A DNA stretch of 64,000 bases. It comes from Nemopilema nomurai. Taxonomy: Eukaryota > Cnidaria > Scyphozoa > Rhizostomeae > Rhizostomatidae. The stretch spans positions 3,098,257 through 3,162,256 of the forward strand of contig ML133471.1 of NCBI GenBank assembly GCA_003864495.1, in the 5' to 3' direction. Each line of letters begins with the position of its first letter. The first letter of the stretch is position 1. This document shows, one piece after another, positions 35,764-47,638 of the stretch. Both the position numbers and the translations under genes were made by a program. The notes below the pieces were generated by a model. That model had not been told where the DNA came from. It saw only the letters and a program-made list of their open reading frames with translations, and searched no databases.

Positions 35764-38741
35764 GTAAGTGGTGTTCTTATAGTTCATTCGTAGCCACCAT
35801 TCATCACGCATTATTCATTCATTCATTAAAAAAACCAACTGAATACTAAATGCTCCCTTTCTCGTATTATGGCACATACTCTGTTACGAGTCGCAAGATG
35901 ATGTCCATCTATTTTCATAATGTTGAAGCTTATTCCAAAACTGAGGATGAATTCTCCCGGACTTTCCTCTTTCGCGTGTCTATATTTCAATGGAAAATCC
36001 CATTCTTTGTAGACAGAAAGAGTTCGTCTTTTCCCTTGGGCTCTTCTAAAGTGAGGTGTTAAGTAACGCAGATTGGTCAATTACAACCAATCACGCGTTC
36101 TGCTTATCACCCTCTAGTGTTTTCGATCCGCATCTGGCTATTTATTCGGTCAGTTTTTGGTTATCTTCCGACGTTTGCATACTCTGAGGAGTGTCGGACG
36201 AAAAAAGTACTTTTAAGTATGCGAAAAATAGTTTCCGCTTTTTCTAGCAATTGTGAAGTTTTGTACCACAAAGCACTTGTTCATATACACTTCTCCTAAA
36301 AACATTGTTGAAAACGTAATTGATCGCCACATTTAGCCTCGTAACTATACTAACTATACTTGGGGTGAATGAGCAATTTGAACCCCCCCCCCCCCCCTCT
36401 TTGCTCAGTGGCTTTTTAATCACCTTCCTGGCGATCACTAGACGTTCCATACCGTTAACGACTTCTATTACAAAATGGCAAATATATTTACCCTTTTCAC
36501 CAACATCAAGGCACTCTCTCCCGTTTGTTTATATGCAGTGGAACGGTTTCAGAAAAAAGCAAAACATTGTCATTGACATTCGGAAAATAAAGAGTGGCTG
36601 AGAGTTGTCTATGATAGACTGAATAAGTAAGGATCAATTTGGTTTAAAAGAAAATGACTACAATATATTTTTATTTTCATAAAGTTTGCTGCAAGTTTGC
36701 TGTTATCTTAAGATGTTGTAGCGCTAGCCGCTAATTGCCACTCTGCTCGGATTCGTTTCACTGCTATATAATTTTCATAACATTCTTAATATCACCCTAT
36801 ATCACATTTCACTGTTAGTTATTTATCTTTATTTAAGTCGAACAGTTGTGAAGAGTGCAGTGTGGTATGATCGACGGCCTAGTTCCCTCACAGATTAGGG
36901 CTCCTCTCGTCAATGTATTAATGCTGCTCACCTTACCCTGCATAACCTTACCCTCACCTTACTCTCACCTTACCCTCACCTTACCCTGCATAACCTCACC
37001 CTTACCCTACGCTGCATAACCTCACTATCACCCTGCATAATCTCACCCTCACCCTACCCTGCATAACCTCATCTTCACCCCACCCTGCATAACCTTACCT
37101 TCATCGTACCCTGCATAACCTTACCCTCACCCTACCCTGCATAACCTTACCTTCATCCTACCCTGTATAACCTTGCCCTCACCCTACCATGCATAACCTT
37201 ACCCTCACCTTACTCTCCTGCAGAAGACGTAGCCGATTTAGTTGGAACCCTCCTTCTGACCGGTTCGGAAACCTGCCAATATTTACACATCTTTTATTTG
37301 AGCTCTTTCTGCTTTGAGTTCATTACTCATTTGGTCATCGATTCTTCATGCAGGATCAACTGACAACTCTAAAAAGTCTGTTCGTTGCTACATCTGTGGC
37401 GAAGACTTTGCTCCGCACTTTATAAGTGTGCACGAGAGGCACTGCAAGCGAAAATGGGACACTGGCGTTACGAACTCAGACAGCATAAAGAAAGGAACCT
37501 CGCTGGGCAACATATCCGCTGCTCGGGAAACGGAGAGAGAAAAGCATCCGGAAGAGAGCATTTCGAGCAACATAAGGAAAGCTCAGTCCGTTGCCAACAT
37601 TTCTTCGACAGGACCTAAGCAGGCATGGAATGCACGAATCCGCGACAAAGGCAGCAAAGAAAACCTGGCAAAGGAAACAACTCCAAGGCGTTCAAGCAAA
37701 GGGAAAAGGAAGGAAAGGCCTAAATCCGCATACCTTGCATCGTCTTCCACGCAGAATTTGAACGGAGGCTTTTTCTCACCCAAAGAATTCAGTGTCTATG
37801 ATGACATCGATGGAGCAGAGAGAAGTAGCACTAATGTCTTAAATGACAAGGCCGTGTCATTACAGGACTTGTCATGCGGTGGTCTCGAAAAGGAGCCTCG
37901 AATGTCTGAAGGAAGACCGAAATTCATGGAGTGTCAGTTCTGTTTCAAAATGTTTAGCATCCACTCGATACATATACACGAAAAGAAATGCCTTTCACGG
38001 CCAGGCGCGAAGACCCCCGACGTGACTAGGCCCAAGAAGAGTTCTCGTGCAAACGGAAGGTGCGTTTCTGTCAATGAACTTCATTCTTCTAAGCTAGACG
38101 ATGATTGGAGAACTGAGAGTATGCTTGATCACTCATTGGCTATATCCGTTGATAACTTGGATGCGGCCGTTCCGCCAAGCAATTCCGAGCATTCACGGTT
38201 TTTGTTCTGTAGCTACTGCAACAAACCTTTTGGGAGCAAATCGCTGCCCATCCATTTACCCCAATGTCAAAGGAAGTATGAATTAGAAGAGGCTAAAAAG
38301 CAGAATCGGCACATGTCCAACAGAAAGTCACTCAAAGGCAGCACTACACCTGGTGTAAATGGACATACAGACAGACGCGCTATGAGGAGTGCACCTGTGT
38401 CGAAAGGAGTGAGGCCAAGCGAGCGCACGCCTTCGAGATCCTCGGCTAAGTCATCTTCTGTTCATTCAAGTTCAGTAGCCTCCTCTTCAAAGCCAGCCTC
38501 TTTTGGTAATTCACGTGGCGCCCAAGAGACACCCAGGTCTTCACGAACGCCTAGAACTGGGTCGAAAGCACCGTCGTCCGCCTATGTTGCCTGCAAGTTT
38601 TGTCATAATTATTATGGAAGTGCATCTGTAAAGATCCATGAAGTGAAATGCGAGACAAAGATGTCGAAGAATAAAGAAGACAGAGTGCAACCGAAGCCAG
38701 TTGCAAGACACCTTGGTAGATTCTTCGGTGTGCAGCGGTAA
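35583..38741 (+). CDS. Five-finger C2HC/C3H-type zinc finger protein (ZNF474/ZC2HC1-like)
   Basis: Two exons, 35583-35763 and 37354-38741, join in phase 1 to give 522 residues. Five copies of C-x2-C-x11-H-x3-C lie at about residues 9-28, 72-91, 254-273, 346-365 and 474-493, for example CYICGEDFAPHFISVHERHC and CQFCFKMFSIHSIHIHEKKC. They are separated by basic, Ser-rich, probably disordered linkers. This is the zf-C2HC_2 module of ZNF474 and ZC2HC1A/B/C, which usually have two to four copies. These proteins are intracellular metal-binding factors, often expressed in ciliated or testis tissue, with no known enzymatic activity. There is no signal peptide or membrane segment. The ATG follows an acceptor (gattcctgcag) by one base, so an upstream untranslated exon is likely. 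The family call is firm; the exact orthologue is not. Confidence 0.9.
35764..37353 (+). other. Intron of the C2HC gene
   Basis: 1.6 kb, GT..AG. It contains a poly(C) tract near 36382-36397 and a minisatellite at 36930-37225. ORFs inside have no domain. Confidence 0.7.
36930..37225 (+). repeat. ~26-bp intronic minisatellite, CCCTGCATAACCTTACCCTCAC type
   Basis: About ten imperfect units are built on cctgcataacc plus ttaccctcaccctac. The pyrimidine-rich strand is the coding strand and the array ends about 130 bp before the exon 2 acceptor. Confidence 0.85.
37354..38741 (+). CDS. C2HC gene, second coding exon with fingers 2-5
   Basis: The acceptor is gattcttcatgcag. G from exon 1 plus GA makes Gly, then STDNSKKSVR leads into finger 2. 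The linker between fingers 2 and 3 is about 160 residues and Lys/Ser-rich; that between 4 and 5 is Ser-rich (SSAKSSSVHSSSVASSS). TAA at 38739-38741. A possible poly(A) signal AATAAA lies near 39511. Confidence 0.92.
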
Positions 38742-40905
38742 GAATTCAGATTAATATTGAGACTTAATTGAAAAATTAATTATATTGCGATGTTTAACCA
38801 TGCAGAATTAGCCAGGCGATTGTTTGAATAAGAATTATTTGAGATTTGTTTGTTTCTGGAACCGCTTTCATGCATTGGGTGATGCCGACACTCTGCTGTA
38901 GTTCGATGCCAATACCTCTTACTTTCCATTTCTAAACCCATTTCCCAGATAGTGCAGACTAACTGAATTCCTAAAGCAGAAATCTTTGTCTTATCAGCAG
39001 TTGTTTTTACCGGCTTTGTATGTAGGACAAAATGTCAATCTAAGAGGACCTCTCGGAATAATATCTACACACTGTTTAGTCCGCTTGCTATTTCCCCATT
39101 AGAAATGCGCCGTAACTAAAGCTTCCAATACCCAGAAAGCCAATAATCGAGTCATTGATCCGTTATTTACCCAAGTTCTTTGCACTCAAATAACAATGGC
39201 ATTTATTGACAAAGTCTGCGTGGATTTTTATCTTTGGTCAATAAATGGACCCTTTAGTCAATTCATTCTTAAGGGACTCGTATAAGGGAACGATTTGATC
39301 TCAGTCACTGCAACTGTTTCCTTTGGAGCCCTGTTTATGAGTATTAAAAAGTGACTTGATCAAGACCAGGCTTGGTGGTTAGCAGTTCACAGATATGATG
39401 AATGTTTCTTGTATCTCTTCTTTCTTTTTCAAAACGTATCTTCTCGTCTTTTAAGTGCAACATCATCTTTAATAAGATAAAGTGAAAATATCTTAGTCTA
39501 TAATTAATCTAAATAAAGCGGTCTTGAATTCTTTGGCTTCAATGCTTTCGATGCCAATTTATAGCCGCACCAATAGCACACATTCAAGCTACAATAGCCT
39601 GTACTAAAAGAAACAAACGTTTCCAAAGCCCGTTATTTCACCACGCGCGACCTGAATAGATAATTGATAGATCTCCATTGCCTAGGTTGTCATCAAGAGA
39701 TTAATGTTTTTAATTTGACTTAATTCATCTAAGTCTATTGTGAGTTTTGCAACCTGTGTCAAAGTGATTTTACTATAATGGCAACAAAATTTGAATTTGA
39801 CACTGCTCTGTAGATTTTGGTTCTAAACTGAGTATTTTATGGAATTTTTTATTTATGATGCCTTATTCTAGATTGCTCAAATAATAATTGTATTGTAGTG
39901 AATTGAATTTTACAACTGTATAAATTTGTCGTCTGTGTAAAAGTCACAATAATTTTGAAGTGAGAAGTGTTTTGTGGGATTGATCTTCTTAATTTGTAAG
40001 GAACTATTTGAGCAGCCTCGCTTTCCCGCAGCCTCGTTATCCACGACATTGCTTTTTCATGTCAGTATCCTCGTTCTGTCACATACGGAAACGTTATCTC
40101 AAGGAAATTTCCCTGAGAAACACGATAGGCTTTTCGATATTATATTTCATTAAATTATTCCAGCGATTAATTTGGTTGCACATCCTGTTCCTGTTATTTC
40201 CAATTTCGATCGTTTTTCCTTTAAACCTGCCAAATAATATTATTTCTCCCAAGACAAACCCGATTCACTTTGTTTTTAACATAAGCGTGGGACTCCAAAC
40301 ATTGCGAAGCGAGGTGTCTTTGCAGTTCATTACCTCATAACATATGACGACATTTACAAATCGTGTCTTAATTACTGAATAATGTTTTATTTATGAATTA
40401 GCGTCGATAGGAAGAAGTCATTTCACGGGCTTTTTGGTAGTTTTGAGTTATAACGTCGTTACAGTTTCTTCATGCGATTATTTATTATTGCTTTCTTATT
40501 TTATCTGTATGTAGTCATAATCTGAATAATATTTATCCAATGAGATCGACACTCGATGAAGATTGTCACATTGTTGTTTTGGTCGACTGCCTGGATGGTG
40601 TTCATACTTGATCTGCATCTAAACCATTTTACGATATTAGCATGTTTGTGATATTTATGTATTCAATAACTGCGGTTGTTACTTGTTCAATTAAGTAAGT
40701 GCTCAAGCAAAGATTCATTGATTTTTCTTTGCGCAAATTTTCCTATAAGAAGCACGTACACTGTGTGGGGAGCATCAACAGGAAGTGTCACATCTTGTTT
40801 CACGTGACATAATTGCATACCTGTAAATTATTTTGTTAGTACATGCCTTGATACCAAATGTGAAAAGAGACCCTTTGGTACCTCATGTAAAGAAATCAAC
40901 GCGTG
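38742..40905. other. 3' flank of the C2HC gene and intergenic DNA
   Basis: The first ~770 bp, up to an AATAAA near 39511, may be 3' untranslated region. Beyond that it is AT-rich with no gene seen. Confidence 0.4.
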
Positions 40906-41984
40906 TGTAGTGGCAGTGATAGCACGGGAGAAAATTGTAATATGCAAAAATGGCGGCCAAATATCACGTGCAGCGTGTTGCTGCGCTGCGATGCGTAGAG
41001 ACGAGACACGAAATGCAAGATTATATCAACAAATAAAATCCTTTACTTTGGTTTACGTTCAAAATTTATAGAATCTTCAGTATATGAACAGGAGCAAGAA
41101 TTATTAATCTTTCAACACCCGTCAATATATATTTGGAAAACTAGCAGCTTCAACTACTTATTGTTTCAAGCTCAAAAGACAATATCACTGGCCTAAAAAA
41201 ATGCAGTAAACAAGGTACGTTTTAAATGAGTTGTATCTTGAAAATAAGGCTTGGCCACATGGGGTAGCGAAATATGGTAAGCACAGTTTTTCTTCAGCTT
41301 TCGATTGATATAAGTGGTATCTTTCTAAAAATGTTTTTCTAGAAATGCAAAAAGCTTTAATATCACGCAGTATGATTCATTTATACCATTTCTATGATTC
41401 ATTTTGCCATATATGAAGAGAAATCCGAGAATTGTAATAACTATCTCTGTATAAAAAATTATAAGATACATTTTAGGAAAAAGTTTAAAAACTAACCATT
41501 TTTTCAGTTCCCCTTAGTATGTATCGACTTTCTCAATGCTCTGTCACATGACTCGCATAAATAGCCACCTTGAACAACTTTTCCGAAGGTGCTTTCCAAA
41601 ATGTCATTAGGATATTTGGTGGTTAAAGAAAACTGTCGCGTTTTCTGGGTCTTCTTTCCACATCCTTCGCATTCTTTCTTGCAGTAAAAACGAGTGTTTT
41701 TTGCTGCGTTCAAGAAACTGGTTAGCTCGAAAACCAGCAGCAACGATAGAAACAGAAAATTTAACTTCATTTTACTTTTATAGATTCTTTCGAAATGAAA
41801 ATATCAACATTGAAGTATCATCGACGCAGGAATTTCCTGTAGAACGGGGTATCCAAGACAACAATAATGGGGGATGAAAATCAATAATGGCAGACTTTTT
41901 GCTGAATTAAAAAAACCTTAGCACCCTGTGATTTTTACGCGCATGTGCAATACAATTTCCCCCCGTGCTATCACTGCCACTACA
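40906..41984. mobile_element. 1.08-kb element with terminal inverted repeats
   Basis: The ends form a perfect 23-bp inverted pair beginning TGTAGTGGCAGTGATAGCAC (40906-40928 and 41962-41984), extending imperfectly over about 36 bp (aattgta on both sides). It contains one small ORF on the - strand (41504-41770). No transposase is present, and no convincing target duplication is visible (flanks gcgtg / ttagg). The superfamily is not assigned. Confidence 0.7.
41504..41770 (-). CDS. Cys-rich 88-aa ORF carried by the TIR element
   Basis: The ORF starts MKLNFLFLSLLLVFELTSFL, a textbook signal-peptide profile, then reads YCKKECEGCGKKTQKTRQFS and GGYLCESCDRALRK before the stop. Cysteines are arranged C-x3-C-x2-C ... 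C-x2-C, which looks like a metal-binding ribbon. Alternatively the 'signal peptide' DNA is a polypyrimidine tract ending in ctaaccag, and the real exon starts at FLNAAKNTRFYC. In that reading it is an internal exon of a transposon-encoded or captured protein. The product family is not recognised. Its location inside the inverted repeats is the key context. Confidence 0.45.
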   Translation of the reverse strand: MKLNFLFLSLLLVFELTSFLNAAKNTRFYCKKECEGCGKKTQKTRQFSLTTKYPNDILESTFGKVVQGGYLCESCDRALRKSIHTKGN

Positions 41985-43456
41985 TTAGGTATCCAGAAAG
42001 AGGCTTCATTGTTAGTTTGACTTCAAAAAAGAATTATCATCACCGTAAAATGGAGAATAGTGAGAATTTTAGTTATGACAAGAATAATGAGAATTCGAAA
42101 CAAGAATAATGTCGAAGATTCTAAATATCAGTCTTTCGTCTAGAAAGGGAATTTGGAAAACTGCCATAATCGTATAATTTTGCTGCCTTTATTTTATTTT
42201 CAAAATTTATATTCCTCGATATGATGTTTCTAAAATTGTGTCTTCTGTTGCAGTGCTTGTTTTTGAACAGAAGAGTTGCATGGGTTAGGTTTTCTGACGT
42301 TTTCGACCTACTAACTTTCACAGAAAATTTCATAGAAAAAAGCAATCAAAATGTAAATTCAATTTTGCTTATTAGTTAAAAATTTCAGCTTGCTAGTTGT
42401 TTTTTACCGATTACCAATCATTTCCCTAGAAGGGTTCTCAGTACGCTGTAGCCAAGCTTACAGAAAGTAAGTCTCACCGCACTAATTAGTTCACCTGTGA
42501 AGGAGATGCAGCTCGCTTTAAAAAATCATTCATTTTCACAAATTTTCACACAGTTTTGCCTTTACAAATACCGTGGCACGCGCCGTGGCATCTAACTATG
42601 GCTGTTCATATGGAATCCAAGTGGCACAGAATTCCCTTCCCGCTACAATTTTCAGTATGAAGAAGTTGAAACTTTCCCAACAGATTGATTTGCATGTTTT
42701 TCTTGGATATATATTAAATCTCGCTCGCAACGAGATTTCAGCTGATTGGGAGGCTGCGTGGTTCTGCCAACAGATTGAAGGTTAGCCATGCCTCTGGGTA
42801 GGTGATTCTAGGGTATGCAGTGCTAATGCAGAGGTTAAATCATTTTCAAGAGACTAGAGCTAAGGCAACATTTCACCACCATTTTCGGTGTTTCGTTTTA
42901 CACCATAACATGCCAGTCATTTCACGCGTGGCTCACTGTCATTTTCAATGCAAAACCTGCAGGAGCCAGTTTTTATTCGTTTTTAATTTATATAATATCT
43001 ACATTTACAATTAGTTTTTGCGATAGGTTTGTTGCTTTCCTTCAATCGACTTCTAATCTAAATATTCATTTTTAATCCCAATCGAATGATGAATGCGACA
43101 CAGCAAGGCTCAAAGTGCTGAAGTCTGCGTTCTTTCTTTTCTTGACTTGACTACTTGTAAAGAAGCTCGTTTTCCTGAACAATGCAAGTCATGGCTCACC
43201 GAAGCCAATGTTTCGCAAGTTGAAAAATCCTCCTAATAAACTAGACCCTATCTTGTCGTCTCTTTGTTTTTATTCTTCGTTTAACTAAACATTTGAGTGT
43301 CATATTTAGCGCAATGTATATTTTCATTTTTAAGCTACTATGTCAGCTTCACCTTACACGAACTTGACAGTATCCTTCGGACAAGCTTGGTGAATTTATC
43401 AAGTCATTTATTAGTCAGTTTCCTTCAAAAAGTTTCGTCTCCGTTTCAAAGGCTAC
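41985..43456. other. Intergenic DNA, weak exon candidate
   Basis: An open stretch after a cacacag (42553) to 42781 ends exactly at GAAG|GTTAGC, with 70 codons of moderate coding character. No motif. Everything else is unremarkable. Confidence 0.25.
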
Positions 43457-43461
43457 TTCAG

Positions 43462-43606
43462 CGGGGCCTCCGACGAAGGGGGGGGCCGGGGGGCCATTTC
43501 CCCCGCACTTTTTTGTAAAACAATAGAGCTTTTCTGAATATCTTTTCTTATGTTTGTTAAAATCTTCCTTGGCCCCTCCACTTTCCAACCTGCGTCGGAG
43601 CCCTTG
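43462..43606 (+). mobile_element. 145-bp MITE with 5-bp target duplication TTCAG, copy 1
   Basis: The ends CGGGGCCTCCGACG and CGTCGGAGCCCTTG are inverted. TTCAG flanks both sides (43457-43461 and 43607-43611). The interior has a G-rich end and gtaaaacaatagagcttttc. An inverted copy is at 54986-55129. Five-base duplications are reported for some hAT-type groups and for Transib; CA..TG-like ends favour the former. Confidence 0.75.
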
Positions 43607-46600
43607 TTCAGGTCATTCCAAAACTGGCCCATCCAAGTATGTCACTTACTGCTGATCCCCCATCACATGCCACAGCGCCAAGAGTTTTTGGAAAGTCTGA
43701 ATGGGACAATCGAATGTGTGTGACCAGTGGCAATTTAGCGCCCCTTTGAAAATTGCTTCGAGGCAGAAAGCTTTTGTTTATTGACTGTTCATAGCCTCGA
43801 TCGGATCTGAGTCATAGCTGCTCTGTAAACCGTTGGTCACCAAACCATTGATCTTTTTCATTTTGGATCCGGACACTTGGACGTTTTCCTTCATACATAG
43901 TCACTGTACAACATTAAAATAAGATAGCGAATGTTGCTAAATTCATCTACCTGCATCAGGAACAGCCCAGTCTCATGTTTGAGATACGGGATATCAATAT
44001 TACTTCGGTATTATATTCTTATTAGTTGGGAAATTCATTCATTATATTCTTCGTTATTATTTAGTAGACTCGCCGCTGCTAGTACTGGTCTTTCAGAATG
44101 TCCCAGCATACAAACGCAGTCCTGCGGTTACCCGCGAATTCGCGGAGCTGCGCTCATTAACTGTCGACAATTTTAAACGTGGTAAACGAGAAGTTGGAAA
44201 TGTGAAAGTGTCATTGACTTGGTCGAAGTTTTATTTGGTTATTGGAAGGAGGATGCTACAATATCGACGGAGGCTATATCGTGCTCAGACGACAACATTT
44301 TGAAGTTTTCTTTTAGCGAACAGGTATGAAACGTGCCATCTCAATTTTTCGTGTTTATTTCGTCAAACTTTTAGTGTTGGAAGTGATGATCGACAGTTGT
44401 GGAACGATTAGATAATTATTATAGACTTGCGGTCGATTTGCGGGACGTTAAGTGTTACAGGAAGTTTGGCCTACGTGATTTCATCGCTACAGACCAACAG
44501 ACTACGGCCTTCGATTCAACAATACTTGGCCTACGTAACGACGGTTTTGTTATAATGAACAGCGAGGTCAGTTTACGACCCTGTACTTAATTTGGTTGTG
44601 GCTGCAACGTTCTAGTCTAGAAAGGAGAAAATGCAGAAGAGGAGAGGGCAACAAAGCTTTGTTTGGTATAAAAACAATAAAAAAATGAACTATGGTGTTT
44701 TTCCTTTAAGAGAAACAAAACGACGCCCATATTGCTGAGATATTCTTGGCAGGTAGCACTGTCCTGGTAAGGAGGTTGATATTTCCTTTCCAGTTGTTCG
44801 CAATGTTTGTCCTTGTTGTCAGATGAAAATTTTTGTACAACTCAAAGCGTACCTTCAAGCTATCAATAGCCGACTAATTTTGTCAGAATTTTTCGTGGCA
44901 AATGTGCCCAGTTTTCAAATGACATGCCGTCATGATTTGAACGTTTTTATGTGGATATAAGATCGACTTTCATTCTGTAAATATGGTCGACGTTTTTCGC
45001 TGCGATGCAACTACGGGCGCTAAGCCCAGATCAGACGTTTTGTTAAGACATACAGCCTGCGCCAAGATTTGTACTCAATTTGAAAATTACTACTTCCCGT
45101 CCTCTTTATGTCAAGGAGGCTGCTAACACTGTCTGGTCGGTTGCTTTGTTGGTTGCAAAGATCTCCATGGACTTCACAGTTTGCACCGATCGACTCGCTT
45201 TTTGTGTCATAAGAAGGGGAGGGTTAGCTGCAAGGTAGTTAGGAAGGTTATTCGTACGCGAAGGTGTTATTTGAAGCCATTTCCCAACTAGCTGCATACT
45301 GGTTCTGATAATTTGAAGTGTTGACAAATAACTTTATGCAATAAACAAACTGGTGACCTTTTAACCAACGTTTACATGATGCAAACTATTGTTACTGACG
45401 TATACAATGTTTTTATTTACTATTCTTTGTTATTTCTTGATGAAAAGCTCGCTGTCATTTCATGATTCCTGCCATGAAGTCAATATTTTGTTAATGGAAT
45501 GTTTCATGGCAAAAAATTTCTTTTACTAGTGTTGTCAGATGATGTTGAAAATTCACACAGGATCTTATGCAGCCTTTGTGTCTTTCATGCTGAATCTTTC
45601 CAATGAGATTACAGATCAAAACCTATACATAATCTACTTCAACACTTTTTATGGTCTTGTTTTTCTAAAAAAACTTTCCTAGTAGTTAAACAATCACAAA
45701 CAATCACTTTCTAGTTGAGGATATGTTTGCCACATCAAATCTTTGGTATCTCAAAAGAAAGAATACCTCTCTTGTAAGCTTACTCTTGTAAGAGTAAGCT
45801 TTCGTTTTAATCTAATAATGTGGTTATGTTTTGTAATTGTGTGCACTTATATTTGCACTTAGCCACACAAAAAGAGCCATCATTTTTAGTTGATTTTGGC
45901 CATGATTATATCAACAAGTTGCTGATACAATCTTCTAACTGCAGTTTGGCACAATATACTTTTTTATAAGTGTTATTCTTCTAACAGCTTTATTCCACTT
46001 AAGCCAATCTCCTTGCTTTCAGAAAGCAAAGCTTCGCAAAAATTTGACAAGAAAACCCACATATTTAAATATTAAAGCTTTGTTAGCTGTTGTGGGGTGA
46101 ATTTGGTTCTCTGTGGAGCACTTCTGGAACAACTTTGCATAAAATAAATATATGTGTGGGTGCTTTAAAAACCCAGCCACAATATGATTTCTATTACAGT
46201 AGAGGGCAGTCCCTACAACCTTTGTGGTTATGTTTTAAATTTTTCAGATTTCAAATAATTTTAAATCTCAGTTTCACCACAACAGTTTACAGAGGAATTT
46301 CTTTATTCATTGTAAAACACACCCTACATATAACTTTATAAAGTGCTTCTTGCACCAATACTTAGCTTGGTTCTTTCAAACTTACCAAAAGGTATTAAAA
46401 CAAAAATCTCACTTTTTGCTATATTCCATTTTGTCATGTTGAGTTTTTCTTCTGCTTTTTTTGAATGGTTGCTTCTTTTGTGAAATCTTATGTCCATGTC
46501 TTGTGGCATTTCTCCTGATTATTTTTGTCAGAAAAGCATAAAAAATCTACTCATCCAAGCAAATGGTCTTAAAAAGCTCATTTTTATTTCATGCTTCTTA

Positions 46601-47456
46601 ATTAGAAGCTAAAATTGAAGTTTGTGCTAATTTAAAATATAGTAGGGCCAATGCCTTGCTATGACACTATAATATAGAAGCATCATGTCAAATGGATTAC
46701 CATTATTAATGAAATTATTCAAATTTGGGCTCTTAGAACCCAAATTCATGCCCCAAATGGCTGAAATGAATTTTGCAATTGAACCTTGCAATGCTGTTGC
46801 TGAGCCCTCAAATGTGAAGTTTATCATTGGCACCAACTTGAAGTGATCAGTACAATTCAAGCTGATAGGTGACAGTGCTTGTGAGTGATTGATCTATTTT
46901 CAATCTCAAACAGCACAACCTGCCAGAGTTTTCAAGCTTTCTGCATGTGATATTGCATACACAGCTTGTCCCACTGCATGGGAATAGCGTGCAGGCAAAT
47001 GTCAAGCTCTTGACTAGGTGTTCTGATTCAACCCTCATCCCTTATTCAAACATTGAATAAGAGAGGCCATGTTGCTCTCTTTACACCATTCATGTCGTTT
47101 ATCCAAGTACCTAACAGTGCAAGCACGGTCATATTTGCCTGAAAAAGCGCCTGAATATACGCGAATTGTCACACAACCTTTCTTCACGAAAAAACGGATG
47201 GCAGGAAAGCGTGACATTTCTAAAAGAAATTTGGATGATTGCAAAATATAACTCGAAAGTAAACAAACGCTTTGTTTTCCTCCCTGGCTGTGGCACATAT
47301 GGTCGAACGTGGTCGGTATTACCTAACTCGGGATTGTACCTGAAGCTGGGTCGTAAACCTTCTGTCACCATGTAGACTGGGGCGTGAAAATGCCAGTGTT
47401 CTGTCTTTAAATGGCACTCAGAATTACTTTTGATGGTTTCCATGAAATCGTTGATA
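43607..47456. other. Intergenic DNA with weak exon-like stretches
   Basis: Near 44200-44325 an open frame (WKCESVIDLVEVLFGYWKED) runs to GAACAG|GTATGA. Near 44387-44573 another (DLRDVKCYRKFGLRDFIATD) runs to GCGAG|GTCAGT. Their phases do not join, so no gene is proposed. 45.4-46.9 kb is very AT-rich. Confidence 0.25.
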
Positions 47457-47461
47457 CAATC

Positions 47462-47633
47462 CAGGCACCGCGGAGAGTTGGGAAAAGTGGGGGTCTAAAA
47501 AAAGTGGGGGGGGCTAAAACCATTAAAAAAGAGGCTTTTTTGGTAGTTTATTACTTAATATTTCGCTTTTTTTGCAAAAAGTGGGGGGGGGGGGGGGCTA
47601 AAGCCCCCTCAGCCCCCTGCTCCGCGGTGCCTG
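47462..47633 (+). mobile_element. 172-bp MITE with perfect 14-bp ends and 5-bp target duplication CAATC
   Basis: The ends CAGGCACCGCGGAG and CTCCGCGGTGCCTG are perfect inverted repeats, flanked by CAATC on both sides (47457-47461, 47634-47638). The interior has two 'aagtggggg...gctaaa' blocks and a long G-run (47586-47597). Confidence 0.85.
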
Positions 47634-47638
47634 CAATC

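Noticed and set aside
44200..44573. Two adjacent exon-like segments as one gene
   Set aside because: The donor phase of the first does not fit the open frame of the second, and no homology is recognised.
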